From: Demequinaceae bacterium
GTDB taxonomy: Bacteria > Actinomycetota > Actinomycetes > Actinomycetales > Demequinaceae
Reading direction: 5' to 3'
DNA length: 47,894 nucleotides
Assembly: GCA_017882825.1 (NCBI GenBank)
Contig: JADGOS010000002.1
Location: 1-47,894, forward strand
A program made the position numbers and the translations under genes. Within the stretch, counting starts at the first letter, position 1, and the number at the start of each line of letters is the position of its first letter. The notes below the pieces were generated by a model. That model saw nothing but the letters and a program-made list of their open reading frames with translations. It had not been told where the DNA came from and ran no database searches. Shown here in pieces: positions 20,573-34,209 of the stretch.

Positions 20573-21324
20573 GCGGACTCCTCCTCAGGGGCGTGCCCGT
20601 GCCACACCACGGACGCGGGCACCGTGGTGGGGAGCGGGGAGCGCGTCGGCGCGATCCTCGCGACGATCTGATCGAGCACGATGCGCACGTAGCGCTCCCC
20701 CACCCACAGGTGGCCCGCCCCCGCGACGGGAACGACCTCAGCGGACGGCAGGGCGGCGAAGGCGGCGCGAGCCTCGTCGGGACGCAGGTAGTCGTCATGC
20801 TCGGGGATCAGGGCCAGCACGGGCTTGCGGCTCGCCCCCCACGCCGCGAGATCCGCCGCGGTGGCCAACTGCAGGGGCGGCGACAAGAGGATGGCCCCCT
20901 CGACGTCGAGCGAACTCCCGTGCCTCAGGGCCACCTCTGTCCCGAACGACCACCCAAGGAGCCAGCGGCGCGGGAGGCCCCTCTCGACCGCGAAAGCGAC
21001 GGCCGCGCGGGCATCGAGCCCCTCCCCGACCCCGCCGTCGTACGCGCCCCCCGATGTGCCGCGGGGCGAGTGCGTCCCGCGGGTGTTGAAGCGCAGGACG
21101 GCGACGTCGGCAAGGTATGGGAGGCGCCATGAGGCCTTGCGCAGCACGTGAGAATCCATGAACCCGCCGTGCGTGGGCAGCGGGTGCAACGTCACGAGCG
21201 TCGCCTCGATTCGTCCAGAGACGGGGAGCGCGAGTTCGCCCACCAAGGTGAGCCCGTCGTCCGTGCGTAACTCGATGTCCTCCCGGACGGCGGGAAGCAT
21301 GGTGGTGGAGCGCAACTCCACCAT
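20569..21324 (-). CDS. Alpha/beta hydrolase (serine aminopeptidase S33-like)
   Basis: LVTLHPLPTHGGFMDSHVLRKASWRLPYLADVAVLRFNTRGTHSPRGTSGGAYDGG, LLGWSFGTEVALRHG (GxSxG), VPVAGAGHLWVGER. Start likely ATG at 21324. Confidence 0.82.
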   Translation of the reverse strand: MVELRSTTMLPAVREDIELRTDDGLTLVGELALPVSGRIEATLVTLHPLPTHGGFMDSHVLRKASWRLPYLADVAVLRFNTRGTHSPRGTSGGAYDGGVGEGLDARAAVAFAVERGLPRRWLLGWSFGTEVALRHGSSLDVEGAILLSPPLQLATAADLAAWGASRKPVLALIPEHDDYLRPDEARAAFAALPSAEVVPVAGAGHLWVGERYVRIVLDQIVARIAPTRSPLPTTVPASVVWHGHAPEEESA

Positions 21325-21331
21325 CGGCGCC

Positions 21332-21637
21332 TCAGGCACGAGCCCTTCCGAACTTCTCCCAGCAGTTGGTGTGCCAGTGACGGCGCTCGTCGGCCGCAAC
21401 CTCGGGTCCGAACAGACCCCCCGCGGCCCACGCGACGACGTGGTTGCTCATGGCCGGGATGTCCTGGCCGCATGCGGGGCAGACGTAGGTCTTGTCGCGC
21501 TGGCGCGAGATCGCCACGTAGAAGGGCTCACCGCCCGCCCCCGGCTCGATGCGCGACGGGAAGCCGCTCGTCAGGCGCTCGACGTCCAGTTCGGGATGAG
21601 GATCCCCGTAGGGGCGCTTGCGAGACCGGCGTGCCAT
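21332..21637 (-). CDS. Small CxxC zinc-finger-like conserved hypothetical protein
   Basis: DKTYVCPACGQDIPAMSNHVVAW...HWHTNCWEKF: Cx2C plus His/Cys pairs. Confidence 0.7.
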   Translation of the reverse strand: MARRSRKRPYGDPHPELDVERLTSGFPSRIEPGAGGEPFYVAISRQRDKTYVCPACGQDIPAMSNHVVAWAAGGLFGPEVAADERRHWHTNCWEKFGRARA

Positions 21638-21678
21638 GCGGCCAGTCTACGTTTTGCGGTCCGGTGGCGAGCCTCGCC

Positions 21679-23130
21679 CTAGTAACTCGCCGCGGGCGTC
21701 GTCCCCAACTCCGCCGCCCTTTCGACCGCGGTCAGGCGGCGCGTCCGAATCGTCTCCTGGTACCAGTACGCCGAGTCCTTCCAGGTGCGGGCCAGGGTCT
21801 CAAAGTCGACGCGGAGCAGGCCGAAGCGCTTCGAGTAACCGTGCGACCACTCGAAGTTGTCCATGAACGACCACACCATGTAGCCGCGGATGTCGGCGCC
21901 GTCGCGCAGGGCAAGCAGGACGGCCGCGAAGTGGTCGTGGAGGTACCGGACTCGGTCGGGGTCGTGCACCCGGCCGTCCGCGGAAACCACATCGGGGAAG
22001 GAAGCGCCGTTCTCGGTCACCATGATCGGCAGCCCCATGTCGCGGTGCATGCGCAACAGGTAGGCGTGGAAGGCGGACGCGTCCTGGTTCCAGCCCATCG
22101 TCGTCAGCGGGCCGAAGGGTCGCATGAACTCCACGTGCTCGGAGCCCGGCCATGCCGTGCCGGGGGCGGTGGAGTGCCCGTCCGCGCCGTCCCCGAGCTG
22201 GAGGTCCGCGTTGAAGCGGACGACGTGACTCGAGTAATAGTTCACGCCGACGAGGTCAATGCTTCCCCGAACAGTCTCCAGGTCGCCGTCGTGGACGAAC
22301 GACCAGTCCGTGAGGGCACGTGTGTCCTCAATGAGGTCGGCGGGGTAGGTGCCGGAGACGAGCGGATCCATGAAGATGCGGTTGGCGAGAGCGTCGATGC
22401 GGCGGGACGCGTCAACGTCCGCCGGGTTAGATGGGTCCCACGGGCGCGGGACGTGGGTGTTGAGCACGATGGAGACGGTCGCGTCCGGGGCGACCTCCTT
22501 GATCGCGCGGCTCGCAAGCCCGTGGGCAAGGTTCAGATGGTGGGCGGCCGCGAGCGAGGCCGCGGGGTCATTGCGGCTCGGAGCGTGGCTTCCCTGGGAG
22601 TACCCCAGGAACGCCGTGCACCACGGCTCGTTGAGCGTCGTCCAGTACGAGATGCGATCCCTGAACTCCTCGGCCGTGCGCCGTGCGTAGGCCTCGAAGG
22701 CGTACGCGGTGTCGCGGTTGGGCCAGCCGCCCGCGTCTTCTAGCGCCTGCGGGAGGTCCCAGTGGTAGAGCGTGACAAGAGGCTCGATCCCGTGCTTCTC
22801 GAGCTCGTCGAGCAGCCGGTGGTAGAAGGCGAAGCCCGCCTCGTTGAACGGGCCGCTCCCCGTCGGCTGAATCCGCGGCCAGGCCATGCTGAACCGGTAG
22901 GCGGTGAGCCCCATCTCGGCCATCGCCGCGACGTCGTCGGCGTAGCGGTGGAAGTGATCGTCCGTGACGTCGCCCGTGTCGCCGTCGCGAATCAGCCCGG
23001 GCGTGTGGGCGCGGGTGTCCCAGATCGACGGGCCCCTCCCGCCCTCGGTCACCGCGCCCTCGATCTGGTACGACGCCGTCGCCGCGCCGAAGAGGAAGCC
23101 GTCGGGGAAGGATACGGGTGAAGTGGTCAT
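21679..23130 (-). CDS. GH1 beta-glucosidase
   Basis: FLFGAATASYQIEGA, YWTTLNEPWC (acid/base Glu), IMVTENGASFPD (nucleophile Glu), GYMVWSFMDNFEWSHGYSKRFGLLRVDF. ATG at 23130. Confidence 0.95.
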   Translation of the reverse strand: MTTSPVSFPDGFLFGAATASYQIEGAVTEGGRGPSIWDTRAHTPGLIRDGDTGDVTDDHFHRYADDVAAMAEMGLTAYRFSMAWPRIQPTGSGPFNEAGFAFYHRLLDELEKHGIEPLVTLYHWDLPQALEDAGGWPNRDTAYAFEAYARRTAEEFRDRISYWTTLNEPWCTAFLGYSQGSHAPSRNDPAASLAAAHHLNLAHGLASRAIKEVAPDATVSIVLNTHVPRPWDPSNPADVDASRRIDALANRIFMDPLVSGTYPADLIEDTRALTDWSFVHDGDLETVRGSIDLVGVNYYSSHVVRFNADLQLGDGADGHSTAPGTAWPGSEHVEFMRPFGPLTTMGWNQDASAFHAYLLRMHRDMGLPIMVTENGASFPDVVSADGRVHDPDRVRYLHDHFAAVLLALRDGADIRGYMVWSFMDNFEWSHGYSKRFGLLRVDFETLARTWKDSAYWYQETIRTRRLTAVERAAELGTTPAASY

Positions 23131-23145
23131 GCGGGAGAGCCTAGC

Positions 23146-23157
23146 CGAAACGTTTCG
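23146..23157. promoter_or_regulatory. Perfect 12-bp palindrome CGAAACGTTTCG (LacI-family-like operator)
   Basis: Self-complementary with a central CG; 16 nt upstream of the GH1 start codon. Confidence 0.5.
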
Positions 23158-23174
23158 ATGCCCGAAACCCCCGT

Positions 23175-23190
23175 GTGGGAGCGCTCCCAC
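23175..23190. promoter_or_regulatory. CebR-type operator GTGGGAGCGCTCCCAC (core TGGGAGCGCTCCCA)
   Basis: Perfect 16-bp palindrome containing the 14-bp CebR/CelR consensus, upstream of a GH1 beta-glucosidase gene. Confidence 0.85.
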
Positions 23191-23242
23191 GGTTGCGCTG
23201 GGAAGGGAGCCGCGGGGCGGCCACCGTGGAGCCAAGGGGGGA

Positions 23243-23938
23243 CTAGAACAGGCGCGCGCTCGGATCGTCCACGCCGCGCATCTCCTGGTAGTCGAGCACC
23301 AGGCAGCGGATGCCGCGGTCCTCTGCCAGGACTCGGGCCTGGGGTTTGATCTCCTGCGCGGCGAACACGCCCTCGACGGGGCTGAGGAGCGGATCGCGCC
23401 CCAGGAGTTCGAGGTAGCGCGTCAGCTGCTCCACCCCGTCGATGTCGCCCCTGCGTTTGATCTCGACCGCGACCGTCACGCCGGTCGCCGATTTGGCGAG
23501 GATGTCCACGGGACCGATCGCCGTAGGGAACTCCCGCCGCACGAGCGTGTAGCCCTCGCCCAGCCGCGTGATCTGCTCGGCAAGCAGCGTCTGGAGGTGG
23601 GCCTCCACCCCGTCCTTCACGAGCCCGGGGTCTGCGCCGAGTTCATGCTCGGTGTCGCTGAGAATCTCGTGAATCTCGATCCGCAGCCGGTCGTCCGTCT
23701 TGCCGTGCTCCACGAGCCACACGGCGAGGGCGCCGCGGGAGGCGGCGTCGTCGTCGGGCGCGATCTCGCGGAGCGTGCACGGCGGGCTCATCCAGTTGAG
23801 CGGCTTGTACGAGCCGCCGTCGGAGTGAAGCAGGACCGAGCCGTCCGCCTTGATCATGATGGCTCGCGTCGCGAGCGGAAGCCGCGCGTCGAGCCGTCCG
23901 GCGTACTCGGCCTCGCATCGGGCTATGACGACTCTCAC
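23243..23938 (-). CDS. nucS: Endonuclease NucS/EndoMS
   Basis: [50 protein letters not shown]; nuclease motif [39 protein letters not shown]-terminal RLF. GTG start at 23938. Confidence 0.93.
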   Translation of the reverse strand: MRVVIARCEAEYAGRLDARLPLATRAIMIKADGSVLLHSDGGSYKPLNWMSPPCTLREIAPDDDAASRGALAVWLVEHGKTDDRLRIEIHEILSDTEHELGADPGLVKDGVEAHLQTLLAEQITRLGEGYTLVRREFPTAIGPVDILAKSATGVTVAVEIKRRGDIDGVEQLTRYLELLGRDPLLSPVEGVFAAQEIKPQARVLAEDRGIRCLVLDYQEMRGVDDPSARLF

Positions 23939-23989
23939 CGGTCCCACGCTACCGGGCGTGCCTACTGCTGGCCTGCCATACTTGACAAC

Positions 23990-24826
23990 GTGAACTCCTC
24001 GGGGGGCGCCCTCGCAGATCGTGAGATGAACCTGCGCTATGCGGGGAACTGCTCGGTCTGCTGCGAAGACATTCCGAAGGGTGCCCGCGCTGTCTATAGC
24101 CCCGCCAGCCGCAGCGTCCATCACATCGTTTGCCCCAGTCTGGATCGTGGCGAAGCTGGTGGCTCGGCTATACGTGAGTATGAGCGTCGCAAGGCCCGCG
24201 ATGAGGCCCGCGTGGAGACCCAGAAGCGAAACGTTCAGACCATTTTCGGCGAGGGGTTCATTGGCAAGGTCGCTACTTTTCTGGCTGTTGACGACAGTCC
24301 ACGTCGAAGCACGAGCGTCTGGGCGCAGGGCGCCGTTGGAGAGGAGCGCGTGGCAGTTCGTCTGCACGCACTTGCGGAGGTGGGCGTGGTGTCGCTCCAT
24401 GACCGGCGTATCCCCGGCACTCGGGCCAACATCGACCACTTGGCAATTACCCCCTGGGGTGTCTGGGTGATTGACGCCAAGAGATACCTGAACAAGCGCC
24501 CCGGCCTTCTCATCGAAGGCGGCTTCTTCGGTTTCGGTGGCACCAGTCGCCTGAGTGTCGGTGGGCGCAAGAGAGACAACTTAGTTGACGGTGTTCTCTG
24601 GCAGGTTGAGAAGGTCCAGGCGGCTCTTGGCGATACGGCCACCGCGCGAGGAATTCTCTGCTTCGTGGATGCTGACTGGCCGTTGATCGGTGGCGACTTC
24701 AGCGTGCGTGGCGTGCGTGTGATCTGGCCGAAGCGACTGGCGAAGGAACTGCTCCAGACTGTCCCGCCGACTACCGATCCCGAATCCGTGAGTCGGACGC
24801 TGGCAGCGAAGTTCCCGCCTGCCTGA
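23990..24826 (+). CDS. NERD-domain protein with N-terminal Cys-rich motif
   Basis: [28 protein letters not shown] followed by [55 protein letters not shown] (NERD). Start GTG 23990 or ATG 24026. Confidence 0.82.
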   Translation: MNSSGGALADREMNLRYAGNCSVCCEDIPKGARAVYSPASRSVHHIVCPSLDRGEAGGSAIREYERRKARDEARVETQKRNVQTIFGEGFIGKVATFLAVDDSPRRSTSVWAQGAVGEERVAVRLHALAEVGVVSLHDRRIPGTRANIDHLAITPWGVWVIDAKRYLNKRPGLLIEGGFFGFGGTSRLSVGGRKRDNLVDGVLWQVEKVQAALGDTATARGILCFVDADWPLIGGDFSVRGVRVIWPKRLAKELLQTVPPTTDPESVSRTLAAKFPPA

Positions 24827-24866
24827 AGGGGCCCCGTCTCCTCAGAGTCAAGAACTATTGCAACCG

Positions 24867-25130
24867 CTATGCGCCGTGCTCATCCTGGGAGTCGGCGATC
24901 ACGGTGACGGTGTCCTCGTCGAACGACAGGAACCCCCCGCCGATCGGGAGAACGGATCGCTTGCCTTCGAGGTCATCCACCGTGACGTTGCCAGCCTTGA
25001 GCACGGACATGATCGGTTCGTGCGCGGGATAGAGGCCGATCGAGCCCTCGACGGTCGGAGCGGTGACGAAGGTGGCCTGTCCCGACCACCGGACGCCATC
25101 CGGCCCGACGATGTCGACGGTGAGTGCCAT
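24867..25130 (-). CDS. atpC: ATP synthase F1 subunit epsilon
   Basis: MALTVDIVGPDGVRWSGQATFVTAPTVEGSIGLYPAHEPIMSVLKAG; last gene of the atp operon. Confidence 0.93.
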   Translation of the reverse strand: MALTVDIVGPDGVRWSGQATFVTAPTVEGSIGLYPAHEPIMSVLKAGNVTVDDLEGKRSVLPIGGGFLSFDEDTVTVIADSQDEHGA

Positions 25131-25133
25131 GAC

Positions 25134-27634
<2,501 letters not shown>

Positions 27635-27640
27635 CCTTGG

Positions 27641-29278
27641 CTAGGCCCTCGTCTTCCTTCTCACGATCTTCTCCTGCTCAACCTCCACGTCGACACCGTC
27701 GGCGACCGTTGTCTTCGTGGTCAACTCGGTGTCCTTCGCCCCGGTGAACGTGGAGAGGTAGTCGTCAACGGCCGCACCAAGTTCTACCTCAAGCGCATCG
27801 GAGAGCAGCCCGGTCGAGGCGATCTGGTCGAGGATCGTGGTGTTGCGGCGCAGGTGATCGAGGAGTTGTCGCTCGAACACCAGGACGTCGGGTAGCGGAA
27901 GGCGGTCGAGCTTGCCCTTGGTGCCGGCCCAGATGGAGACCACCTGCTCCTCGATCGGGTACGGCGAATACTGAGGCTGCTTCAGGAGTTCCATGAGGCG
28001 CGCTCCGCGCGTCAACTGCTGGCGACTCGCGGCGTCAAGGTCGGAGGCGAACATCGCGAAGGCCTCAAGCGAGCGGTACTGGGCGAGGTCGATCTTGAGC
28101 GTCCCCGCGACCCTCTTCATCGCCTTGACCTGGGCGGCGCCGCCCACGCGCGATACCGAGATGCCGACGTCGATCGCCGGGCGCTGGTTCGCGTTGAAGA
28201 GGTCGGACTGGAGGAAGATCTGGCCATCGGTGATGGAGATGACGTTCGTGGGGATGTACGCCGAGACGTCGTTCGCCTTGGTCTCGATGACGGGAAGCCC
28301 CGTCATCGAACCTGCGCCCAGGTCATCGGAGAGCTTGGCGCAACGTTCGAGCAGGCGGGAGTGGAGATAGAAGACGTCTCCGGGATAGGCCTCGCGCCCC
28401 GGCGGCCGGCGCAGCAGGAGGGAAACCGCGCGGTAGGCCTCGGCCTGCTTGGACAGGTCGTCGAAGACGATCAGCACGTGCTTGCCGTTGTACATCCAGT
28501 GCTGGCCAATCGCCGAGCCGGTGTACGGGGCGAGGTACTTGAAGCCCGCCGGGTCCGAGGCTGGAGAGGCGACGATCGTGGTGTACTCAAGCGCGCCAGC
28601 CTCGTCGAGCGCGCTCCGTACGGAGGCGATAGTCGAGCCCTTCTGCCCGATCGCGACGTAGATGCAGCGCACCTGCTTCTCCGGATCGCCCGTCTCCCAG
28701 TTCGCCTTCTGGTTGATGATCGTGTCGATCGCGATCGCTGTCTTGCCGGTTTGGCGGTCGCCGATGATCAGCTGGCGTTGGCCCCGGCCGATGGGGATCA
28801 TGGCGTCGATGGCCTTGAGGCCGGTCTGGAGCGGCTCGTGGACCGACTTGCGGAACATGACGCCGGGAGCCTGAAGTTCAAGCGCGCGACGCGCCTCCGT
28901 CTTGATCTCGCCGAGCCCGTCGATCGGCGTTCCGAGCGGGTCGACGACTCGGCCGAGGTAGCCGTCGCCCACGGCGACCGAGAGAACCTCGCCGGTGCGG
29001 TGGACCTCCTGGCCCTCCTCGACGCCCGCGAACTCGCCGAGGATGACGACGCCGATCTCCCTCACATCGAGGTTGAGCGCGAGGCCAAGGGTGCCGTCCG
29101 CGAACCGGAGGAGCTCGTTCGCCATTGCTCCGGGAAGACCCTCGACCTGGGCGATGCCGTCGGAGGCGAGCGTCACGTGCCCCACCTCGGACTCGACGTT
29201 GCCCGACGGCTTGTACGAGTGGACGTACGTGTTGAGAGCCGCCCGGATTTCGTCCGGACTGATCGTCAGGTCAGCCAT
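27641..29278 (-). CDS. atpA: ATP synthase F1 subunit alpha
   Basis: [28 protein letters not shown] and other canonical alpha motifs; [15 protein letters not shown] start at 29278. Confidence 0.96.
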   Translation of the reverse strand: MADLTISPDEIRAALNTYVHSYKPSGNVESEVGHVTLASDGIAQVEGLPGAMANELLRFADGTLGLALNLDVREIGVVILGEFAGVEEGQEVHRTGEVLSVAVGDGYLGRVVDPLGTPIDGLGEIKTEARRALELQAPGVMFRKSVHEPLQTGLKAIDAMIPIGRGQRQLIIGDRQTGKTAIAIDTIINQKANWETGDPEKQVRCIYVAIGQKGSTIASVRSALDEAGALEYTTIVASPASDPAGFKYLAPYTGSAIGQHWMYNGKHVLIVFDDLSKQAEAYRAVSLLLRRPPGREAYPGDVFYLHSRLLERCAKLSDDLGAGSMTGLPVIETKANDVSAYIPTNVISITDGQIFLQSDLFNANQRPAIDVGISVSRVGGAAQVKAMKRVAGTLKIDLAQYRSLEAFAMFASDLDAASRQQLTRGARLMELLKQPQYSPYPIEEQVVSIWAGTKGKLDRLPLPDVLVFERQLLDHLRRNTTILDQIASTGLLSDALEVELGAAVDDYLSTFTGAKDTELTTKTTVADGVDVEVEQEKIVRRKTRA

Positions 29279-29321
29279 GGTGCCTTCTCCTGTCATGCCC
29301 GCGCGAGCGGGAGGGTCGCCG

Positions 29322-30134
29322 CTAGCCGACCAGTTGTCGTTGTACCTCGTCGAGTTTGCTCAGGATCGTGCCATCCACGACCCGGTCCCCCACCTGAATC
29401 CGCATACCGCCGATGACCGAGGGATCGACGGAAACGTTCACCTGAACGTCGCAACCGAGGGAGGCGCGCAGGATGCCTGCGAGCCTCTCGCGGTGCGCGG
29501 CGCCGATTTCCACGGCGGCCGTCACCTCCACGACGGTCTTTCCGCTCCGGGCCGCGGCGATCGCGATGTAGTACGCAAGCGCGTTCGCGAGCCTCCGGTT
29601 GCGGGGCTGGCGCGCCGCCCTCTCGACGAGGGCTAGGGTCGTGGGGCCGACGGACGCGCCGAAGAGCCCCCGCGCGAGCTTGGCCCGCGCGTCCGGACTA
29701 GCGGCGCGGTCCCCGAGCGCAGAAAGAACGTCGCGCTCTGTGGCGAGGAAGCGCTCCACCCCGAACATTTCCTCTTCGAGCGCCTCGAGCTGCCCCTGCG
29801 ACTGCGCCGACGCGAGGTAGGCCTCAACGGCGGCGTCCTCGATGGCGTCGCCCAGGTCGCTCGAGAGAATCCATCGGCGCTGCGCGAAGGCAGAAACGAG
29901 GTCCCGCACCTGCGGGTGGAGGGCCCCGAAGAGCGAGGCCACGAGTGTGTCCTTGTCCGCTCCGGACCGCGCGGGATCCGTCAGGGCGCGGCGCAGCGAG
30001 CCGGAGGAGTCGAGGGCGTCGACAACGGAGAACAACTCCTCAGCGAGCAGCGTCGCGTCGGCTCCGGCGGCGGTCGCAACCGCACCGAACTGGGCCAACA
30101 CGGCATCCCTGGAAACCTCGCTCGTTCCGCGCAT
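29322..30134 (-). CDS. atpH: ATP synthase F1 subunit delta
   Basis: C-terminal [67 protein letters not shown]; position in operon. Confidence 0.93.
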   Translation of the reverse strand: MRGTSEVSRDAVLAQFGAVATAAGADATLLAEELFSVVDALDSSGSLRRALTDPARSGADKDTLVASLFGALHPQVRDLVSAFAQRRWILSSDLGDAIEDAAVEAYLASAQSQGQLEALEEEMFGVERFLATERDVLSALGDRAASPDARAKLARGLFGASVGPTTLALVERAARQPRNRRLANALAYYIAIAAARSGKTVVEVTAAVEIGAAHRERLAGILRASLGCDVQVNVSVDPSVIGGMRIQVGDRVVDGTILSKLDEVQRQLVG

Positions 30135-30136
30135 CG

Positions 30137-31851
<1,715 letters not shown>

Positions 31852-31893
31852 TACAGTGCTTGGGACGGGACCGAGCCTAACGTATTGCGACCC

Positions 31894-32304
31894 TTACTTC
31901 GAATCTGGCGTCACGTAGGGCACCCGACGCGAGAGGACGGCCCACAGGTCCACCGCGAGCGACGCGATGATGCCCGCGAGCATCGTCCACGCAAAGGGTC
32001 CTCGATGGAAGCCCTCGATCCTCGACACCACGGCGACAACGGCGACGAGAAATACCATCTTCCCAAGCCAGATGCCCGTGACGACGGCGCCGAATGTCGC
32101 CGCGGGGCGTTCTGCGCCGAGGAGCATCGACGCCGGGGTCGCAATACCCGCAATCGCCGCCGCCGCGGCCCCCACGCCGGCCCCTACTGCGGCGCCCGTG
32201 CTGCCCACGATCAAACCTGCGCCGATTCCCGCCGTGGCGATGACGCCCATCGCGACCGCCACTCCGACCAAAGCCCTCCGGTACACGGCGCGTTCCTCGC
32301 TCAC
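31894..32304 (-). CDS. AtpI-like membrane protein preceding the atp operon
   Basis: Four hydrophobic segments (LVGVAVAMGVIATAGIGAGLIVG..., FGAVVTGIWLGKMVFLVAVVAVVSRI, WTMLAGIIASLAVDLWAVL). GTG at 32304 overlaps the upstream gene by 4 nt. Confidence 0.7.
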   Translation of the reverse strand: MSEERAVYRRALVGVAVAMGVIATAGIGAGLIVGSTGAAVGAGVGAAAAAIAGIATPASMLLGAERPAATFGAVVTGIWLGKMVFLVAVVAVVSRIEGFHRGPFAWTMLAGIIASLAVDLWAVLSRRVPYVTPDSK

Positions 32305-33539
32305 TTCTGGCCTCCCTCGACGCTCGCAGTGGAGCGCTCGCCGGTGTCGACGCCCGACCGCCCCGTGGACCGACGCCCCCGAGCCTTCGGCGTCGCCGAG
32401 TGAAGCGCCTCCGCAGCGCGCACCCAGGAGGACCGCAGCGCAAGAGCGAGCGCGTCGCGGAACTTGGGCGAGAACGTGATCAATGCGGCGACAACGATGC
32501 CTCCGCCGAGAAGGATCGCCGCGTAGCGGACGCCAAGGAACACGAGCGAGACGGTCCCGAAGCTCAGCACGGCCGTCCAGATGTAGAGCACGGCCACCGC
32601 CCATCGGTGCGAGTGGCCGAAGCGGAGGAGGCGGTGGTGAAGGTGATGGGCATCCGCGGTGAATGGGGACTCGCCCCGAAGGATCCTGCGAATGACGGCA
32701 AGGGCCATGTCCGCGAGGGGAACCGCGACGACCATGATGGGAAGGACGATGGGCACGAAGGCGGGCACGAGTGCGCCGCGCTGCTTGATGATCTCCGGAT
32801 CGACCTGGCCCGTCACGATGATCGCGGCCGCTGCCATCGTGAGCCCGAGCACCATCGCGCCCGAGTCGCCCATGAAGATGCGCGCGGGATGCACGTTGTG
32901 CGGAAGGAAGCCGAGGCACGCGCCGACGAGCGCGGCGAGCACGAGCGTCGCGAGGCTCGAGTAGTCGCCGGGCGACGCGTCCCTCGCCAGGACGTAGGTG
33001 TAGACCAGGAGGGCCGAGGCGCCGATCGCGATCATGCCTGCCGCGAGGCCGTCGAGACCGTCGACGAAGTTCACGGCGTTGATCGCGATGACGACGATGA
33101 GCATGGTCGCCGCGAGCGACAGCGGGCTCGAGGCGATGGTGAGTCCGGCAATCGGGACGGTAACGAGCTGCACCCCGCCCCACGCGAGAATCCAGGCAGC
33201 GAACACCTGCCCCGCGAACTTCGCCATCCAGTCGAGGTCGTAGATGTCGTCGATCACGCCGAGGAGGCACACGAGGCCCGCGCCCCCGAGGACGGCCCAC
33301 GCCGCCCCAGAGACCGTGAAGACCGTCTCGAGGAACGGGACGCGGCTCGCGGTCACGATGGCCGCCACGAGTCCAAGGTATATGGCGACCCCGCCCAGCC
33401 GTGCCGTCGGGACGGTGTGGACGTCGCGTTCGCGGGCGGTGGTCACCGCGCCGACGCGGTACGCCAGGTGCCGCATCACGGGCGTCGCCACGTACGTGAC
33501 GAGCGCGGCGATCACCAGGAGAGCCAGGTAGACCTTCAC
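32301..33539 (-). CDS. Undecaprenyl-phosphate GlcNAc-1-phosphate transferase family (WecA/TagO/MraY superfamily)
   Basis: NAVNFVDGLDGLAAGMIAIGA, GFLPHNVHPARIFMGDSGAMVLG, DAHHLHHRLLRFGHSHR. GTG start at 33539. Confidence 0.9.
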   Translation of the reverse strand: MKVYLALLVIAALVTYVATPVMRHLAYRVGAVTTARERDVHTVPTARLGGVAIYLGLVAAIVTASRVPFLETVFTVSGAAWAVLGGAGLVCLLGVIDDIYDLDWMAKFAGQVFAAWILAWGGVQLVTVPIAGLTIASSPLSLAATMLIVVIAINAVNFVDGLDGLAAGMIAIGASALLVYTYVLARDASPGDYSSLATLVLAALVGACLGFLPHNVHPARIFMGDSGAMVLGLTMAAAAIIVTGQVDPEIIKQRGALVPAFVPIVLPIMVVAVPLADMALAVIRRILRGESPFTADAHHLHHRLLRFGHSHRWAVAVLYIWTAVLSFGTVSLVFLGVRYAAILLGGGIVVAALITFSPKFRDALALALRSSWVRAAEALHSATPKARGRRSTGRSGVDTGERSTASVEGGQK

Positions 33540-34189
33540 CCGGACGACCCCCCGTCGACCGCTCCCTTTCCCGCCACCGCCTCGAGTTCGTCGCGATGAA
33601 GCGCCCCCTCGCGCACGATGCGGATCCGATCCCCCGTCCCGACGACGATCGTCGAGGGCAGGCCGATTGGCGTTTCTCCGCCGTCGAGGTACACGGCAAC
33701 CGAGGTGCCCAGCTGCCACTCGGCGCCCTCGACCGAGGTGGCCACCGGTCCGCCCGTGCGGTTTGCGCTCGTCACGGCCATGGGTCCCGTGCGCAGCAAC
33801 AGCGCAAGCGCGACCGGGTGTGCCGGTACGCGCAGCGCAACCGTCCCACCGGTCTCTCCCAGGTCCCACGCGAGCGACGGCTGGGCGTTGACGATGATGG
33901 TGAGGGGCCCGGGCCAAAAGGCGTCCATGAGCGCGCGGATGTGATCGGGCACGTCCCGAGCGATTCCGTCGACCGTTCCCGCCGACGGGATGAGCACGGG
34001 AGGCGGCATCTCGCGCCCGCGACCCTTGGCCGCGAGGATCGCCTCGACCGCCTCCGGCCGGAACGCGTCGCAGCCGATCCCGTACAGAGTGTCGGTCGGG
34101 AACACGACGGCCTCGCCGCGTTCGACGGCGTGGACCGCAGCGTCGATCGACGGGCCCCATGTCGCTGGGTCGATGGCGGGAAGGATCAC
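33536..34189 (-). CDS. L-threonylcarbamoyladenylate synthase (Sua5/YciO/YrdC)
   Basis: AVERGEAVVFPTDTLYGIGCDAF, FWPGPLTIIVNAQPSL, TVALRVPAHPVALALLLRTGPMAVTSANRTGGP. Confidence 0.92.
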   Translation of the reverse strand: MILPAIDPATWGPSIDAAVHAVERGEAVVFPTDTLYGIGCDAFRPEAVEAILAAKGRGREMPPPVLIPSAGTVDGIARDVPDHIRALMDAFWPGPLTIIVNAQPSLAWDLGETGGTVALRVPAHPVALALLLRTGPMAVTSANRTGGPVATSVEGAEWQLGTSVAVYLDGGETPIGLPSTIVVGTGDRIRIVREGALHRDELEAVAGKGAVDGGSSG

Positions 34190-34209
34190 GTGCGCCAGTC
34201 TCGCATGCG

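Noticed and set aside
22964-24826. 620-aa plus-strand ORF as a giant NERD protein
   Set aside because: The N-terminal part is antisense to the GH1 gene and nucS; recognisable NERD protein sequence begins at about 23990-24026.
24829-24866. Possible terminator between the NERD gene and atpC
   Set aside because: Contains a short GGGGCCCC palindrome but no clear stem-loop with a U-tract; insufficient to call.
31894-33699. 601-aa ORF as a large AtpI-like protein
   Set aside because: Everything before VSEERAVYRR is an out-of-frame reading of the UndP-GlcNAc-1-P transferase gene; the real gene is likely 31894-32304.
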